Part shown: in pieces, positions 1-12,325 of the stretch
Layout of the letters: the number at the start of each line of letters is the position of its first letter
Numbering within the stretch: position 1 is the stretch's first letter
DNA from: Cranoglanis bouderius
Taxonomy: Eukaryota; Chordata; Actinopteri; Siluriformes; Cranoglanididae
Reading direction: 5' to 3'
NCBI GenBank assembly: GCA_023630585.1
Contig: CM042560.1
Coordinates: forward strand, 3,548,501-3,612,500
Length of the DNA stretch: 64,000 bases
Position numbers and translations under genes: made by a program
The notes under the pieces: generated by a model
Told to the model about the DNA's origin: nothing
Database searches by the model: none
Seen by the model: only the letters and a program-made list of their open reading frames with translations

Positions 1-215
1 CACCAGCAGCGGCAGCAGCATCTTCTCGCCTGAACTGGAAGAGCCAGGTCGTCGGCGCCGTGGCAGTGACATCGAGCCCAACCCCAACACCAACCCAACA
101 CTCTCTGTCATGGACATCAGCCCGCCCAGTCGCTGTAAGTTTGATAAATTGAGAAATTCCCTGTTTAAAAGAATACAATTTTTGGACATTTCACTAAGTG
201 TTTGCTTTTGTGTTT

Positions 216-254
<39 letters not shown>

Positions 255-2251
255 TGTAGCTCCTCGTGCCCCCACAAACTGGCGCTTGGGAAAGCTGCTG
301 GGTCAGGGAGGATTTGGTCGGGTCTTCCTCTGTTACGATGCTGACACGGGCAGAGAACTCGCAGTCAAACAGGTCCAGTTCGACCCAGACAGCCCAGAGA
401 CCAGCAAGGTTAGAGATAAACACATTCACAGTATTTGTGCAGCGTGAATATGATGCAATGTTTGTAATTTACTCTGAGGATTAACAGGGGCTTGTATAAG
501 TATTCTCTGCATAAGTATTCATTACTTATCACTCTGAGAACACCATCTTCAGTGAAGCATGGTGGTGATAGCATCATGTTGAGAGGGTCCGCTTGGCCCC
601 TTGGTTGCTCCTCTGACTAATCCCTATCTTAACCCGGTCACTGACCAATTGTTACCTTTTGAATATTATGGGATACTTTGTGTAAATCGCTAGCACATAA
701 TAAGAAATTAATTCAGTAATAATTTCAGTTCCATGTTGGAACATTACAAAATGTGGACAGTTTACAGGGGTGAATATTTATGCAGTCCACTGTATGTATG
801 TGCATGTATGCGTATTTATACACTGTACTGATTTGTCTTGTATATGCATCATGTGTTGGTCTTTTTACGTGTTAAGGAGGTGAGTGCGTTGGAGTGTGAG
901 ATCCAGCTCCTGAAGAATCTTTTTCATGAACGCATAGTCCAGTACTACGGCTGCCTGCGGGACACACATGAAAGAACTCTCTCTATCTTCATGGAGCACA
1001 TGCCTGGGGTAAAACACAAAATCTTTTACACCGTCTGAAGCCTAACCTTGTTAAATACCGCCTTCCGAGATGTGATGTTTATATGTTTGTGTTCTCAGGG
1101 ATCAATTAAAGACCAACTCAAGTCTTATGGCGCCCTGACAGAAAATGTCACGCGTAAATACACACGGCAGATCTTGGAAGGGGTGTGCTACCTGCACAGC
1201 AACATGATTGTACACAGAGACATCAAAGGTGAGAACGTAAGACACCCACAGCTCTGACATGACTGATAAGGGTAGAACGTGACATTTCTGCAACCTTTTC
1301 ACAAGCCAATCAAAATGCTTGTTAGTCTGATGGAATAGCTCAGTCATGGGAAAATAATTTCACACAAATTACTAGCTCTCATTCATTGTAAGCAATGTTT
1401 GGGTTATTTATTTAATAAAGTCCTTACCCTGTTTTGTTGCTCATGCTCTTTAAATTTGTATTTGCTCTGTTTTTTTTTTTCCCTGTCAGGTGCCAACATC
1501 CTGAGAGATTCAGCTGGGAATGTGAAGCTAGGCGACTTCGGGGCAAGTCGTCGGCTACAGACCATCTGTCTGTCAGGAACGGGTATAAAGTCAGTGACAG
1601 GAACACCATACTGGATGAGCCCAGAGGTCATTAGTGGAGAGGGCTATGGAAGGAAAGCTGATATATGGTACGTGAAAATACCTATAAAATACTGCATGGC
1701 AGTATAAAGTCAAAGCAGTTGGACTTGTTGCAGTGTAATTTAAGGACTTCACTTCAAGGGGTGTCAAATTATTGCATCCATAAATGCATTTGCCTTGACT
1801 TACTAATACTAGGCATTTTGAAATAACCCAAATTACGAAACCTGTATAGGCCATTTTTCAACTGACATTCCATAATCTTTTTAAAAAATTTATGTTTAGG
1901 AGAGACGTTAAACGTAGCTTCTGTATCAGTGCTCTGGTGGCGGACGTTTTAGAAGGACAATGGACCAGAAGCTTTCTGTGGATGAGAACTTTATCGTAAT
2001 GATTAACAATGGTACTCTCTTATCTCTGCAGGAGTGTTGGCTGCACAGTAGTTGAAATGCTAACCCAGCGGCCTCCTTGGGCGGAGTTCGAGGCGATGGC
2101 AGCCATCTTCAAAATCGCAACTCAGCCGACCAACCCTACACTCCCAGCCCATGTGTCTGACCACTGCCGCGATTTCCTTAAACGCATTTTTGTGGAAACA
2201 AAACAACGTCCAGCTGCTGAGGACTTATTACGGCATTTTTTTGTTCACTAA
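1..2251 (+). CDS. map3k2: MAP3K2 (MEKK2) serine/threonine kinase, C-terminal part, 6 exons, 5'-partial
   Basis: Mitogen-activated protein kinase kinase kinase 2 is a cytoplasmic kinase that phosphorylates MAP2Ks, notably MEK5 (ERK5 route) and JNK-pathway kinases. Visible coding exons are 1-134 (cut by the window edge), 260-408, 877-1008, 1099-1228, 1490-1667 and 2032-2251 (stop TAA). All junctions are GT/AG and the phases join without a break, giving 313 residues. In this fragment the glycine loop GQGGFGRV is at residues 59-66, the ATP-binding lysine (AVKQ) at 81, HRD at 177-179, DFG at 197-199, and WMSPEV follows the activation loop. The pre-kinase segment holds the family stretch MDISPPSR. 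MAP3K2 is preferred to MAP3K3 because of GSIKDQL, TENVTRKY, KADIWS, WAEFEAMA and the C-terminus FVH. The N-terminal PB1 domain lies off the left edge. Family assignment is secure; MAP3K2 over MAP3K3 rests on these residues. Confidence 0.96.
221..257. repeat. (GT)n microsatellite at a map3k2 acceptor
   Basis: The tract runs straight into the TAG acceptor of the glycine-loop exon (exon start 260), so length changes would alter the acceptor's upstream context. Confidence 0.9.
484..800 (+). mobile_element. Degraded Tc1-like transposon fragment in a map3k2 intron
   Basis: The intron after the glycine-loop exon contains the stretch GTGAAGCATGGTGGTGATAG, which resembles the part of Tc1 transposase genes encoding a Lys-His-Gly-Gly motif. 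It also has an end-like segment with GGGTGAATATTTATGCAG just before 800, as seen at Tc1 termini. No open frame survives. Confidence 0.5.
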
Positions 2252-3262
2252 CCCCTCAATCACTGAACGATTAGAGACAACCCTAAGTGTCTGCCCTTTT
2301 CTACACTTCGCCCAGCCTGCTGTAGAGCGCTTCCATTGGACCAGAGAGAATGGGGGTGTGGCTTAGCAGAAAGGAGCTTTATGCCTCTGTTGGTGGAGGA
2401 TAGCATTTGGGAGCAGTTTGATTCTGTATGAAAACATTGCACCTTAATTTCACTCAGGGGTAAGTACCCCTAAAGACTAAAGGAGTTTTGTTATTGTAGA
2501 TTTTTTTTTTTTTTGGGTTTGTTTTTTTGAGTTATGCGAATTTGGACTAGGAGACTATGCTCCAGGGAGTCTCGTCAGCTTATGGGATGAATCTGAGAGG
2601 CTGTCTTGTTCCAACACGACCCAGAATGTACTGTCAAGCCTAGGAGAGGGCTGGTGTGCCATCAAGCTGCTAAAAAAAAAAGGCAAATCTAAGGGAAAAA
2701 AATCAGACCACAGGGTGTTGGGACTCCAGCGTTACTTTTCTAAGTTCTCATTCTCTTGCACAGTTAGTACAGACCGCAGACACAGTCACACTTTCATCAA
2801 CATCTATACTGTAGATTTTATCACTCACTATGCTGTACAAATGTTAGTTTTCGCCGTATCTCCGTCTCTCCCTCTCTGTGTTCACGGTTTATTAGAGAGT
2901 GCCACTATTTTCGAGCTGTAGGGTCAAGCAGGTTTGTGATTCATTTGTTTCACTCACAGTCAATGTTGCTTTTGCTTTGTGCCTTTTAGGTTTGTGGAAA
3001 CAGTTTTGTGAGTCTGTGCTCCCACACCGAGTGATTGTTCAGCTTCAAATCTCTAGAAGTCTTCTCCTTCTCTTATTCTCTGCTTCATTAACAAACTGAC
3101 TCCTGGTCAGTTCCTTAAGCACTCCTTTGCCTTCCCTTAACACAGTGCCGGATTCTTCAGTGTAAGCTGAGGTCATCTTTGAAACACCTTCATTCATTGT
3201 AGCCAAAAAACCCAAAACACACGCTGGGGTTTGGTGCCTAGTGACTAGAGTCGTTAAAGTCT

Positions 3263-3974
3263 TTAAAGGAAAAATCCACCATGAATGACTTGCATATTAA
3301 TCTTTAAAATTAACACATCTTCAGTGGTGTTTAAGATTTATTTTGTAATGTAGACTTAAAAAAAAAAAAAAAAAAAGCCAATTGACTGCCTGCTGGTGGT
3401 GACGCCACTGGGATCCAGCCCTCGCTTCATCTCTTCCTAAAGAGAGCAATGCAGCGGCGCTTTAGTCCTTTAGTCCAGCTCTCTCACCTCCAGATCTGTA
3501 CACTATGCACAGACAGGTCAGCTTCCAAAGCTTCAACGTTCATGCTTTCGTCGCCGTCAGTGCCAACACGTCCATCATCTCGTAGATCGCCAACTAGCCG
3601 CTGCCTTAACTCGGCACAGCCGAGTCATATTATAAGCTGCATTGCATTCCGTGACTTTGTGTCCACTATTTGCAGCAACATCTCCACTATTTCTATGTTG
3701 GATTCCTCATTCATTTGACGCCGAACGTCGCTGGAGAACGGTTAGCTCGCTTTTTCAGCGACCTTTTGAGGTCATTGAACGTATTTCTCCTATTAAACAG
3801 CATTGTAACTAACGTCTCCCTGTGACATCAGAGCGGCACATAATCGCCATCTTCTCACAGGAATAACGTAAATACGGCACCAGTGTACAAATTCGCGCCA
3901 GAGACTTTCGAACACACCACAGATACTTCAATATAAACATATGTAATGTGTTTTAGGGTGGAGTTTTCCTTTAA
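3263..3974. mobile_element. Non-autonomous TTAA-flanked DNA transposon (MITE-like) in the map3k2 3' UTR
   Basis: The left end AGGAAAAATCCACC (3267-3280) and the right end GGTGGAGTTTTCCT (3957-3970) are inverted repeats matching at 13 of 14 positions. Each end is flanked by TTAA (3263-3266 and 3971-3974), the target duplication typical of piggyBac-type elements. The interior of about 700 bp is more GC-rich than its surroundings and encodes no transposase. A shorter relative of its right half lies at about 16560-16680. Assignment to piggyBac rests only on the TTAA duplication. Confidence 0.7.
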
Positions 3975-6543
3975 CAGCAGTATGAATGTTGTTTATTTGA
4001 AATAGATGATTGACTGAAAACACAAAAGGCTTGTTTAGGTTTATCCATGTGCGTTTAATTGCCATATTTCGGAAGCCTGCAGAATTCTAAAGTATTAATT
4101 TCTTCTTCTTTTTTTTTTTTTTTACAGTACCATAAGATATGAAGAAAAAAAATATGAAATTTTATTAAAGATTTGATTTCAGTGTTTTTTTTTATTTTAT
4201 TTTTTATGATAAAGCAGACCTCAGAACGCCCAACGTGAATTCAAGTTCTCATTAATGCTCAACAGTACTTGACCGTATTTGTAACCGTTTTTAACTGAAA
4301 CTGACCTCACTATCCCACAAACGTCTTGAGACAGGTTTTTTTTTTTTTTTTTAGTTCATCTTATTAATCCATAACACACACTTGCACACACTACTGCAGC
4401 ATGCTTAGTGTCATAGCTTGCCTTTTGGTTGCAGAAGTGAAGATTAATGTTATGCCAGATTAGAAATGTGTTGCTTTTCCTTTACGGTTCAGCAGTGCCT
4501 AGGTTTTGGTCATTTACATAGCTTTCTCTTTGGTACCTTTTTATGTCCCGAGTCTTGGCGCGGCTCTTTGGCGTCAGAGTTTGTTTAAACCGTTTACAAC
4601 ACTGAATTTTCCTAACGAGCTCATCCTTTTAACAAAGTACGAAACCAAATTAATTAAGTGATGTTTTGCCTGTGGGCCCTGACTGATCTTGAACTAAATT
4701 CCCCATGGATGGAAACCAGCAGCCATGTATACGTGCAGACATTTCACTAATCCAAACAAATTATTTATTTATTGACCTTAAACTCAAATCTCAAGTCTGT
4801 TAAATCTCCTTGTACATGTGTGTTACATGTAATCCCATCCAAATTTATTGTAATTACTTGTTATTACAATAACTGAGAAAATTTTGTCAGTGAAACAAAG
4901 TTTTTTCCATTTGTGGTGAAGATTTTAGTTACATTAATGTTTGCATGTAAACATGGCTCTTGATGGATAGTCCATTTTACCTTTCGTATACGGCTGTGAT
5001 ATTTAAAAAAAAAAACAACTTTTAATGTGAGTGAACATTAGGTACTTGGTTTTAACAGGAAGAGTTATTTAACTGTTAATAACATCTGGAAGCTGAATCC
5101 GATGGGTTGCCTACAAAGCTGCTGGGTTTTTTTTGGTCTTACATTTTTTTAGACTTGTTAAAAGGAAATGGCGGCTGTGTAACGGACACGATCTGTTCAG
5201 TCATTGACGGTGAAGTGATGGTACGTGTTTTGCTCGCCGATCTTTCAGCAGTGGTTTACTGAATATTAAACGGTACTGTTGGGCATCACCTCAAAGCAGT
5301 TATACTAATCCTGAAGAAAACATGGCTTCGGCTTGGCACTAAGCTGCTGTTTTTTTTGTGTGTGTGTGTGTGTGTGAAAGCTATTTTAATGAATCTGAAA
5401 GCTGTAGAGACTCTGCTTGTAGTAGTTGTGGTTTTCCATTGGGGCACTGTACAGCGTGGATCAGAATGCTGCCATGTACATGGCTAAGTATTGACAAGAA
5501 CCACAAGGAACAAAACAAAGCAAAACAAGGAAAAGCCTCTAGGCTGGTGCTTTAAAAAAAAAAAAAAAAAAAAGCCTCTCGAGAGCCGTCGATGATTAAA
5601 GATGCAACCGTTTCACTCCAAATGATGTTTACAATTTTTGTACTCCAGATTTTTCTGTTTACTGTTATAGACTCAGAGAGCCTGTCGTTAGGTCGTTCGA
5701 ATTCATTAGAGTAATTTCATCGACACCCTCAGTCTACAATCCAGACAAAACCCCGCTCAACACACACACACACACACACACCCCACACACCCCTCCTCCA
5801 GACCAGTAACTATTGGTACGTCCCAGTTCTCTGAGCCAAGAGCACTTTTTTTTTTTTTTTTTTTAATTGCTATACTGTGTTCCATGTTGTGCTTATCCAA
5901 AGTCAAAAGGTCAGAATTTGAAAGTACTCGTGTTTTTTGGGGGGGTTTAAAGTTCAATTGAAACACAGTTCCACATTTTCTGTTCTAATTAACTCGACCT
6001 GAAATGGAAAGGAAGCATTATTCGGTGTCTGTTAGCGTAGTTGGTGTGCAGGCGTTTGTAGCGTATGTACAGTTGTACAATCGTCTGTCCTTTTGATGTT
6101 GAAATTTTTGCACATTTTTGAGACCATAATTTGTACACTGATTTTAATACTTTTGGCAGTGAATGTTTGGCACATCGTGCGTGTGTGTGTGTGTGTGATT
6201 GTTTGTAGGAGTGTGTGAATGCTTTTGATTGTATGTAGAGACGGGGAACAGTAGGATTCTCTGACACGGTGTGGTAGGAAGAGCCGAGCGCATGCAGGAA
6301 TGTACCGCTCGAATTACAGGTGGCACTGTTCGTGTGTTTGCTTGTACTTCTGCATTCTTGTCTGTCTTATTGAAATGCAGCCTGCAGGATTGAACAAGCC
6401 ACCGCCATGTTGTTGTTTTTGGTCCAACTTCGACTCGTTCTAACAACTCGTTCCTAATCACCATCTCAGCTTCACTTAACTAACAGGACAGGCTTTCTAA
6501 TGAAGTTCGTTGTGCCACTGCTGCCACTCCTGAATGCACTTTT

Positions 6544-6548
<5 letters not shown>

Positions 6549-6584
<36 letters not shown>
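6549..6584. repeat. (GT)n microsatellite in map3k2 3' UTR
   Basis: About 18 GT units. Shorter GT/CA tracts are at 5358-5378, 5761-5780 and 6180-6197. Confidence 0.9.
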
Positions 6585-6587
<3 letters not shown>

Positions 6588-6705
6588 TATGTGTGGTGTG
6601 TGTGTGTATATGTCAGGCCTTTTTCTGATTTGAGTATTGCCAGTGTAAAGGGCACTGTGCTCAATGCCTTGCGCTTTTGACTACACAACTGAAAAGAAAA
6701 AGATA

Positions 6706-6764
6706 ATTAAAATTAACCAAAAGGGGGAAAAAAAACAACCAAAAAAAGTATTTAAAAAATAAAT
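6706..6764 (+). terminator. Candidate poly(A) signals of map3k2
   Basis: ATTAAA at 6706-6711 is followed about 50 bp later by overlapping AATAAA hexamers starting at 6759. They come after a long gene-free, T-rich tract and before intergenic repeats. Use of these signals is inferred. Confidence 0.4.
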
Positions 6765-6775
6765 AAATAAAAAGA

Positions 6776-6927
6776 AAGATTTTCTCTTTTTGACAGAGTT
6801 CACTTATCTGACTCAAATCTCTCTTGTCTGCTTTGTCTATGGTACGAGAAAGCCATGTTTATAATTCAATTTGGTTTGTGACCAATAAGCCTGTTTATAT
6901 CAAATCTGTATATCAGTGCTACGCATA

Positions 6928-6973
<46 letters not shown>

Positions 6974-8520
6974 TTTTATTTTTTTTTTCCTTTTTTAAAA
7001 CTCAAGATTATATGCATGATAGGCATTTGAATGGCCCAATGAGGTTGTGACCTGCTGTGAAAGCAGAGCTGATTGGACAATTTGCTGGACATCATGAGAT
7101 TGCCTGTAAACGGCTGGCACTTTGTAAAGTGATGATAATGAAAATAATAATAATAAAAAAAAATATTTATTTCACATTTTTGGTGCTCCTGGTTTTAATT
7201 TAAAACAAAAAACAAGTCTCAAGTTTGTTTCTAACTAGGTGAGTATAACCAAGTGCCCTTATCATTTAAAGCATTTTACTCTTCGTGCTGTGTCTCAATT
7301 TAAATGATGTATTATATGACGACATTAGGAACTGTCAACTTTCTAACTAAATCATTATCTTGCCTATACTTTATATGTATTTTTTCTTTTTTTTTAATAA
7401 GTTGAAAAAACCTATTACCTGCTCATAACCACTCAAAAGTTCAATATAACAATTGTACACATTTGTAAACCAATTACCTTCCCCACAAGACATAATTCAA
7501 AACACCTCAATTTTATTATTTATTAAAATGAATTTTTTTGCTCTTTTTCTGTTTTTATCCCCGTGTCTAACACCACATGATTCATCGCCAGCAGGAGGCA
7601 GTAGGACGCCTACCATTGCGTGTGTCCTTCAGCTGAAACGGAAGAATGACCAGAATTGTCCGAACACACCGAACCCCTTTACTAACACCGAAACCCTTTA
7701 CCCCTTTACACCGGCCCCTAATTCCTGCGCTCCTCCTCCAACTCCACTATGGTAACGTTGTCATGGTGAGTTTGAGGAAGAATTTGGAACAAATTGTTGC
7801 TGTGGTGCTTAGTTGATCAATAATGGTAGTGAGTTGAACAATGCCAGCATTATTCTTCACTCGAATGCGTGTTTGGGTTGTTTTCTACAAGCCTTGAGTG
7901 GAAAATAAATAAAAGATTAAACACAGCAGGGCCTGTGCTTTGATAGTTTTCATTTTACAAAGAGGTTTGTATTGTTCAGTTTATTCTGTCTGATTCTTTT
8001 GTTCTGTGTTCTCAGTGGACCCCATCTAAATAATTCATTGGTCTTCAGTAGCATTTTGTCCACACAGTCATTCATCCAGGGCCACTCTACAATCTCACTT
8101 GGTAGCAATAAGGTCCTCGGTGCTCCACCTCCCCCCCCCCATCAACAAAACAGAAGAATCCCTGTCAAGGGGCATGCGCAGTACCCTTGCGCAGCTAAGG
8201 TCGGGTTACTGCCACTTGCTAAATTTATATCGGAACAGGATTGATGCGAACGTGCTGGAGCTGTGAGGCGACAACGCTACCCACTGCACCACCATGCTGC
8301 CTTTCTGTGAAAAATTACAATTAAAAATACAAATTTGCAGTTTGCCTATATACCTTTGCATAGTACTGTTTAATAGATCATTTGAATGGTGAGTTTAAGC
8401 GGAATCAGAGGATATGTCATAGAGTTGTCATCATGACGATAACTTCATATCAATACCACTTGTGGTATCGGAATTCTCAATACCAAAAATTTTAAAAATA
8501 AATATAAAATATGGGAAATA
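6776..8520. other. Intergenic, AT-rich, no gene seen
   Basis: The stretch holds a (TA)n tract (6933-6971), A/T-rich low-complexity DNA, and a C-rich segment around 7570-7760 that is open in one frame but matches no family I recognise. The part at about 8090-8305 ends in GCGACAACGCTACCCACTGC, a tail shared with a dispersed repeat near 45600. No exon of the intervening mammalian gene ERCC3 was recognised. Confidence 0.5.
6933..6971. repeat. (TA)n tract
   Basis: About 19 TA units in intergenic DNA. Confidence 0.9.
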
Positions 8521-8795
8521 AAGTGGGTACCATTTCTGCCTCACGACCTCCGTGGTCTAATTAGAGTTTAATCCCGTGCTCGTGTTCCTGTCTGTTCTGT
8601 TTCTTCCATGTTCTCCGGTTTCCTGCCAACTCATAAAAACATACTAATAGGCAAATTAGCTATGGTAACTTGTCCCTAGGTGTGGGTGTGTGTGGTGTGC
8701 TCTGTAATGGACTGGTATCCCATCCAGTGTGTATTCCAGCCTCATCAGTTTTCCTCTGGATCCACTGTGATCTTGACAGGGATAAAATGAACGAA
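8520..8795 (+). mobile_element. L2-like LINE 3' end fragment
   Basis: The segment GGACTGGTATCCCATCCAG followed by GGATCCACTGTGATC and a GAATGAATGA run at 8790-8802 matches the 3' end layout of fish L2-clade LINEs. It is truncated at its 5' side and carries no open frame. Confidence 0.6.
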
Positions 8796-8808
8796 TGAAT
8801 GAAAATAG

Positions 8809-9060
8809 ATGGGAAAAAAAACACTTACTGAGGTCCTCGATCCTCCACCAGGACACACCTGCATCTCTCTAAAAGACGCCTCGGTTCAAGAGCTGTTAGC
8901 ATGGAATGTGAAGTCACACGCCCGAGACATGAATTTCCAGTCTGCCGCGGTTTTACCCGCGGAATTAAAGAGCACGGGTGAGCTGCCTGGTCCCAGTCTC
9001 TCCGCCACGGTTTACTGGCTGTTCGTGAAAGGATATGCAGACAAAAGTCATGCATTACAG
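8809..9060 (+). pseudogene. Duplicated, altered copy of cyp27a exon 1
   Basis: The segment is clearly homologous to cyp27a exon 1 (12326-12568): both encode GPSLSATxYWLFVKGYADK and both end at the same splice donor, CATTACAG followed by GTTGG. The copy lacks the part that in the real exon holds the ATG and the arginine-rich mitochondrial presequence. Upstream sequence has been fused in frame, so an ATG at 8809 stays open for 84 codons and keeps phase 0 at the donor. No other cyp27 exon follows before 12326. It is best read as the relic of a tandem cyp27a duplicate; an alternative first exon is possible but would lack an obvious presequence. Confidence 0.75.
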
Positions 9061-10860
9061 GTTGGAAACTCCTATTCTTGCTCAGGGGCGTAAGCTGGAC
9101 TGTTAATCATCCGGGGCTGAGCCCAGATTCTTCTCCATCAAAAAAACGTTCAGAAACGTACTTCTAAATAGACTGTTTCCACGCATTTATTTCTTGCATT
9201 CTTTTCAGCTAGCAGCCTAGAGTTTTGTTTTATGGAAGCTGTGGTAACTTAGCTTCAGGAGCGGACTTAGCACTAGGCAAAGCAAGGCAACCGCTTTGGG
9301 CCCCCAGAATCCAAGGGCCCAATAAAAATGCAAATCATATATATTTTTAATGATTAATTCTAAATGTATGTTAAAACTATGTTAAAACATAGAATAGGGC
9401 CCCATTCCTATCTTTTGCCCAGGGCCCCCAAATCGCTAATCGCTCTGCTCATATCATGTTCACGTAAACTGGAATTCATATAGACGTTTACACACGAGAC
9501 AGCATCCAAACATCCCAGTTCACCACAACACTCTATGCCTGTGAGCCCTCTAGATCTGCTCCTTTACCTAAGAAAAAAACTATTCGCAAAAAGAGTCCGG
9601 CCGAGTCCAGGAAGTAATTAAATTGAAAAAAGATTTGAAATCGCAATCGTAAACTCAACACTGAGCTGTTAAATTCATATTTTAACCTTCACAAACCAAT
9701 GGCAACATAAATGTAAAAAAAAATAATACCACTATTACATCTTGCCATTGCCATTTAATATTTTTATTTCATGTCATCAGCACCTCAACTAGTTTCCTAT
9801 CAAAAAATGGTTTCAAAGAAAAAAATGGCTATAGAGGTATACGTAGAACTGTATTATATCACAAGTGTATGAAAATACAAATGAACCTGTTCTGTTATTG
9901 TATCACGCTATATTGTGTCCTCCAGTTCGAGTTGACACTTTCAAAGATTTGGTGCCTCTCCCCCACAGTTATACAGGCTGAGAGACAGAGAGAGTACAGA
10001 GTAGAGTTACATTTAGCAGCATAACAACAAGCTTCATGCTTTATTACTGCTTTTAATCGTCTACGAATGACAACAAACTCATTTCCGAACACAGCTCTGT
10101 GCTTTTTCATTTAACATTTCATATTTTACATGAAATTCAAGACTGGAATCACCAAATGCTAATGTTTAGGGCTGGGCGATATGACTACAATCTTTATTTC
10201 ACGATAACGATACGTTTCCTCAGGCAGGTCTATCAGTAGCATTCAAGTAAGAAATACTACGGAAACTGAATAAAGCAATTAAATGTGAAATACAGTAGAC
10301 TTCACTGTATGACATATGAGTGAGCGAGTGATTTTCTCTTTGTCTTTTGTTATCTGATTAACATTAATGACACAGACAGCAGCAGGTTTATCAGACTGCT
10401 GTCACTTTAAGACCTAATGAACAGATCCAATATATTGTATTGACAGACCTCCGATAATTTCCCCCAACTTTTTACATTCACTTAAGACGTAACCGACTGT
10501 GTTTACATGAATACTCGGCCAGACCTACATTCTGACGTGATGTGTGTGTATTTATTTGACCGTCCAAGCGTAATAAGCCGCTAAAGAGAACTCGCTTCGG
10601 TACTCGCACGATGACCCCTGGTCAGGCAGGGAGACATTCATTCATTTCTTGTTATCTTAATTTTATGTTGTTATTTATTTTTTAGCTTTCTTTTCATGTT
10701 ACACATGACGCGGACTCTACCGGACTCGGAAAGATTTCCGAGTCCAAAATGTCCGAGTCCGTGTCGAGTCCGAGTACAAATTTACCCGAGTGCGTGACGA
10801 GTCCGAGTTCGTTCATAATTGGACTCGAGTCCCGACTCGAGTACCCCAACTCTACCATTT
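9061..10860. repeat. Intergenic decayed repeats, including a GGACTCGAGTCC-rich block
   Basis: No gene is seen. Position 10169 begins a GGGCTGGGCGATATGAC motif common in decayed fish hAT-type elements. From about 10710 to 10850 variants of GAGTCCGAGT and its complement alternate on both strands, centred on the palindrome GGACTCGAGTCC. The block at 9245-9440 carries two GGGCCC-rich stretches of unknown origin. Confidence 0.45.
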
Positions 10861-10864
10861 AGTG

Positions 10865-11620
10865 CTTTATAGGTCAATAGGTCAATGGGAGCCAATGCAG
10901 TGTGGATAAGACAGGTGTGATGTGGTCATATCTTCTGGTTCTAGTGAGGACTCTTGCAGCTGCATTCTGGACTAACTGGAGTTTGTTCATGCTCCTACTG
11001 GAACATCCAGACAGTAAGGCATTACAGTAATCCAACCTAGAAGTAACAAAAGCATGAACTAGTTTTTCTGCATCGTGTAGTGACATTATATTTCTTATCT
11101 TAGCAATATTTCTGAGATGAAAGAAGGCTATCCTAGCAATATTATCCTATCTAATACATGAGCGTCAAATGAAAGACTGGAGTCAATAATCACACCAAGG
11201 TCGTTTACGGTTGCGTATGATAAAACAGAAAGGACATCCAGTTACTAAGTAATCAGAAAGTTTACTTCTGTCTGCATGTGGTCCTAGTACAAGTACTACT
11301 GTCTTGTCAGAATTAAGTAAGAGGAAGTTATAATAAGCATCCGGTGTCGAATGTCCGTTACACATGCCTCAACTTTATTAAGCTGGTGTCTGTCATCTGG
11401 CTTTGCTGAAACATACAACTGTGTGTCGTCAGCATAACAGTGGAAGCTAATTCCATGTTTACAAGTAATTTGACCCAGATGTAGCATATATAAAGGAAAA
11501 AAAGCAGTGGGCCTAAAACAGAATCTTGCGGAACACCAAACTTTACCTCAGTATGCATAGAGAAGTCACCGTTTACATCAACGGACTGATAACGATCAGG
11601 CAAATAAGACCTGAGTCATA
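10865..11620 (-). pseudogene. L2-clade LINE reverse transcriptase relic
   Basis: Three minus-strand frames together carry non-LTR reverse transcriptase motifs: GVPQDSVLGPLLF (normally PQGSVLGP), YADDTQLY with the catalytic Asp pair, and FLLLNSDKT. The downstream segment DAEKLVHAFVTSRLDYCNAL is also present. Order and spacing fit L2 elements of fish. Frameshifts, stops and the Gly-to-Asp change in PQDS show it is dead. Confidence 0.85.
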
Positions 11621-12325
11621 TCATGTTGTTGTATTGAAAACGTATCAAACTTTCAAGACCTCGTGCAAGCCTACCCTCAACACACCTGGCCCAACTCGTT
11701 AAGAGTTCAATAGGTAGCAGATGAATTAGGGAATCCTCAAAATGTGGGGAAAAAACCCCACTGCCTTAAAGAGTTAACACACATACAGCCACTGGTTCTG
11801 ACGATTTGTCCTACCTTATCACACTGTCCTACTGTAGCATGTATTTACAGGTCTTGGTAAAATAATACTGCAATTATTTTTGTGCTATTCTGTTTACCTT
11901 ATTACGCTGACCTTATCAAAAACGCCTCCAGCAAAAAAATATATATATGCAGCATGAAATGACATGCAAATGGAGAGAAGAATCAGCAGCACCTGAACCT
12001 CAACTTGTGATGCTTGAAGGTTAAAACGCGGATATCCATGACTTTTATTATACAGCTCTAGATTTAAACTGTGCGCTGAACTTTAGCTGTTTGTGGGACT
12101 TTTATGAGCCTTTTCCAACTCAAATCCAGCATTAAAGACCGCACACGTCAGCGGACAAAGCTCTGATTGAAAAGATTGAGGAAAAAGATGCGTTTTTGGG
12201 AAATCACCTAGTTCGACTGTGGGCGTGGTTTCGAGCCTCCGCCAGGACACACCCACACAGTCTCTCCAAAAGTCTGAGCTCGCGAGTGTTTGTTTAGCGA
12301 GACTTGTTGATATTCTGCGTTCATC

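Larger units (their letters stand above)
2252..6775 (+). other. map3k2: Probable long 3' UTR of map3k2
   Basis: After the stop codon there are about 4.5 kb of T-rich, gene-free DNA with no convincing coding frame. It ends in a cluster of possible poly(A) signals: ATTAAA at 6706-6711 and overlapping AATAAA units from 6759. Several (GT)n/(CA)n tracts and one TTAA-flanked inserted element lie inside. Extending the UTR to 6.8 kb is an inference; earlier signals could also be used. Confidence 0.5.

Noticed and set aside
7453..7755. 100-codon Pro/Thr-rich frame in the map3k2-cyp27a interval
   Set aside because: No recognisable domain or splice context, and composition follows a C-rich stretch; the mammalian neighbour ERCC3 is not matched.
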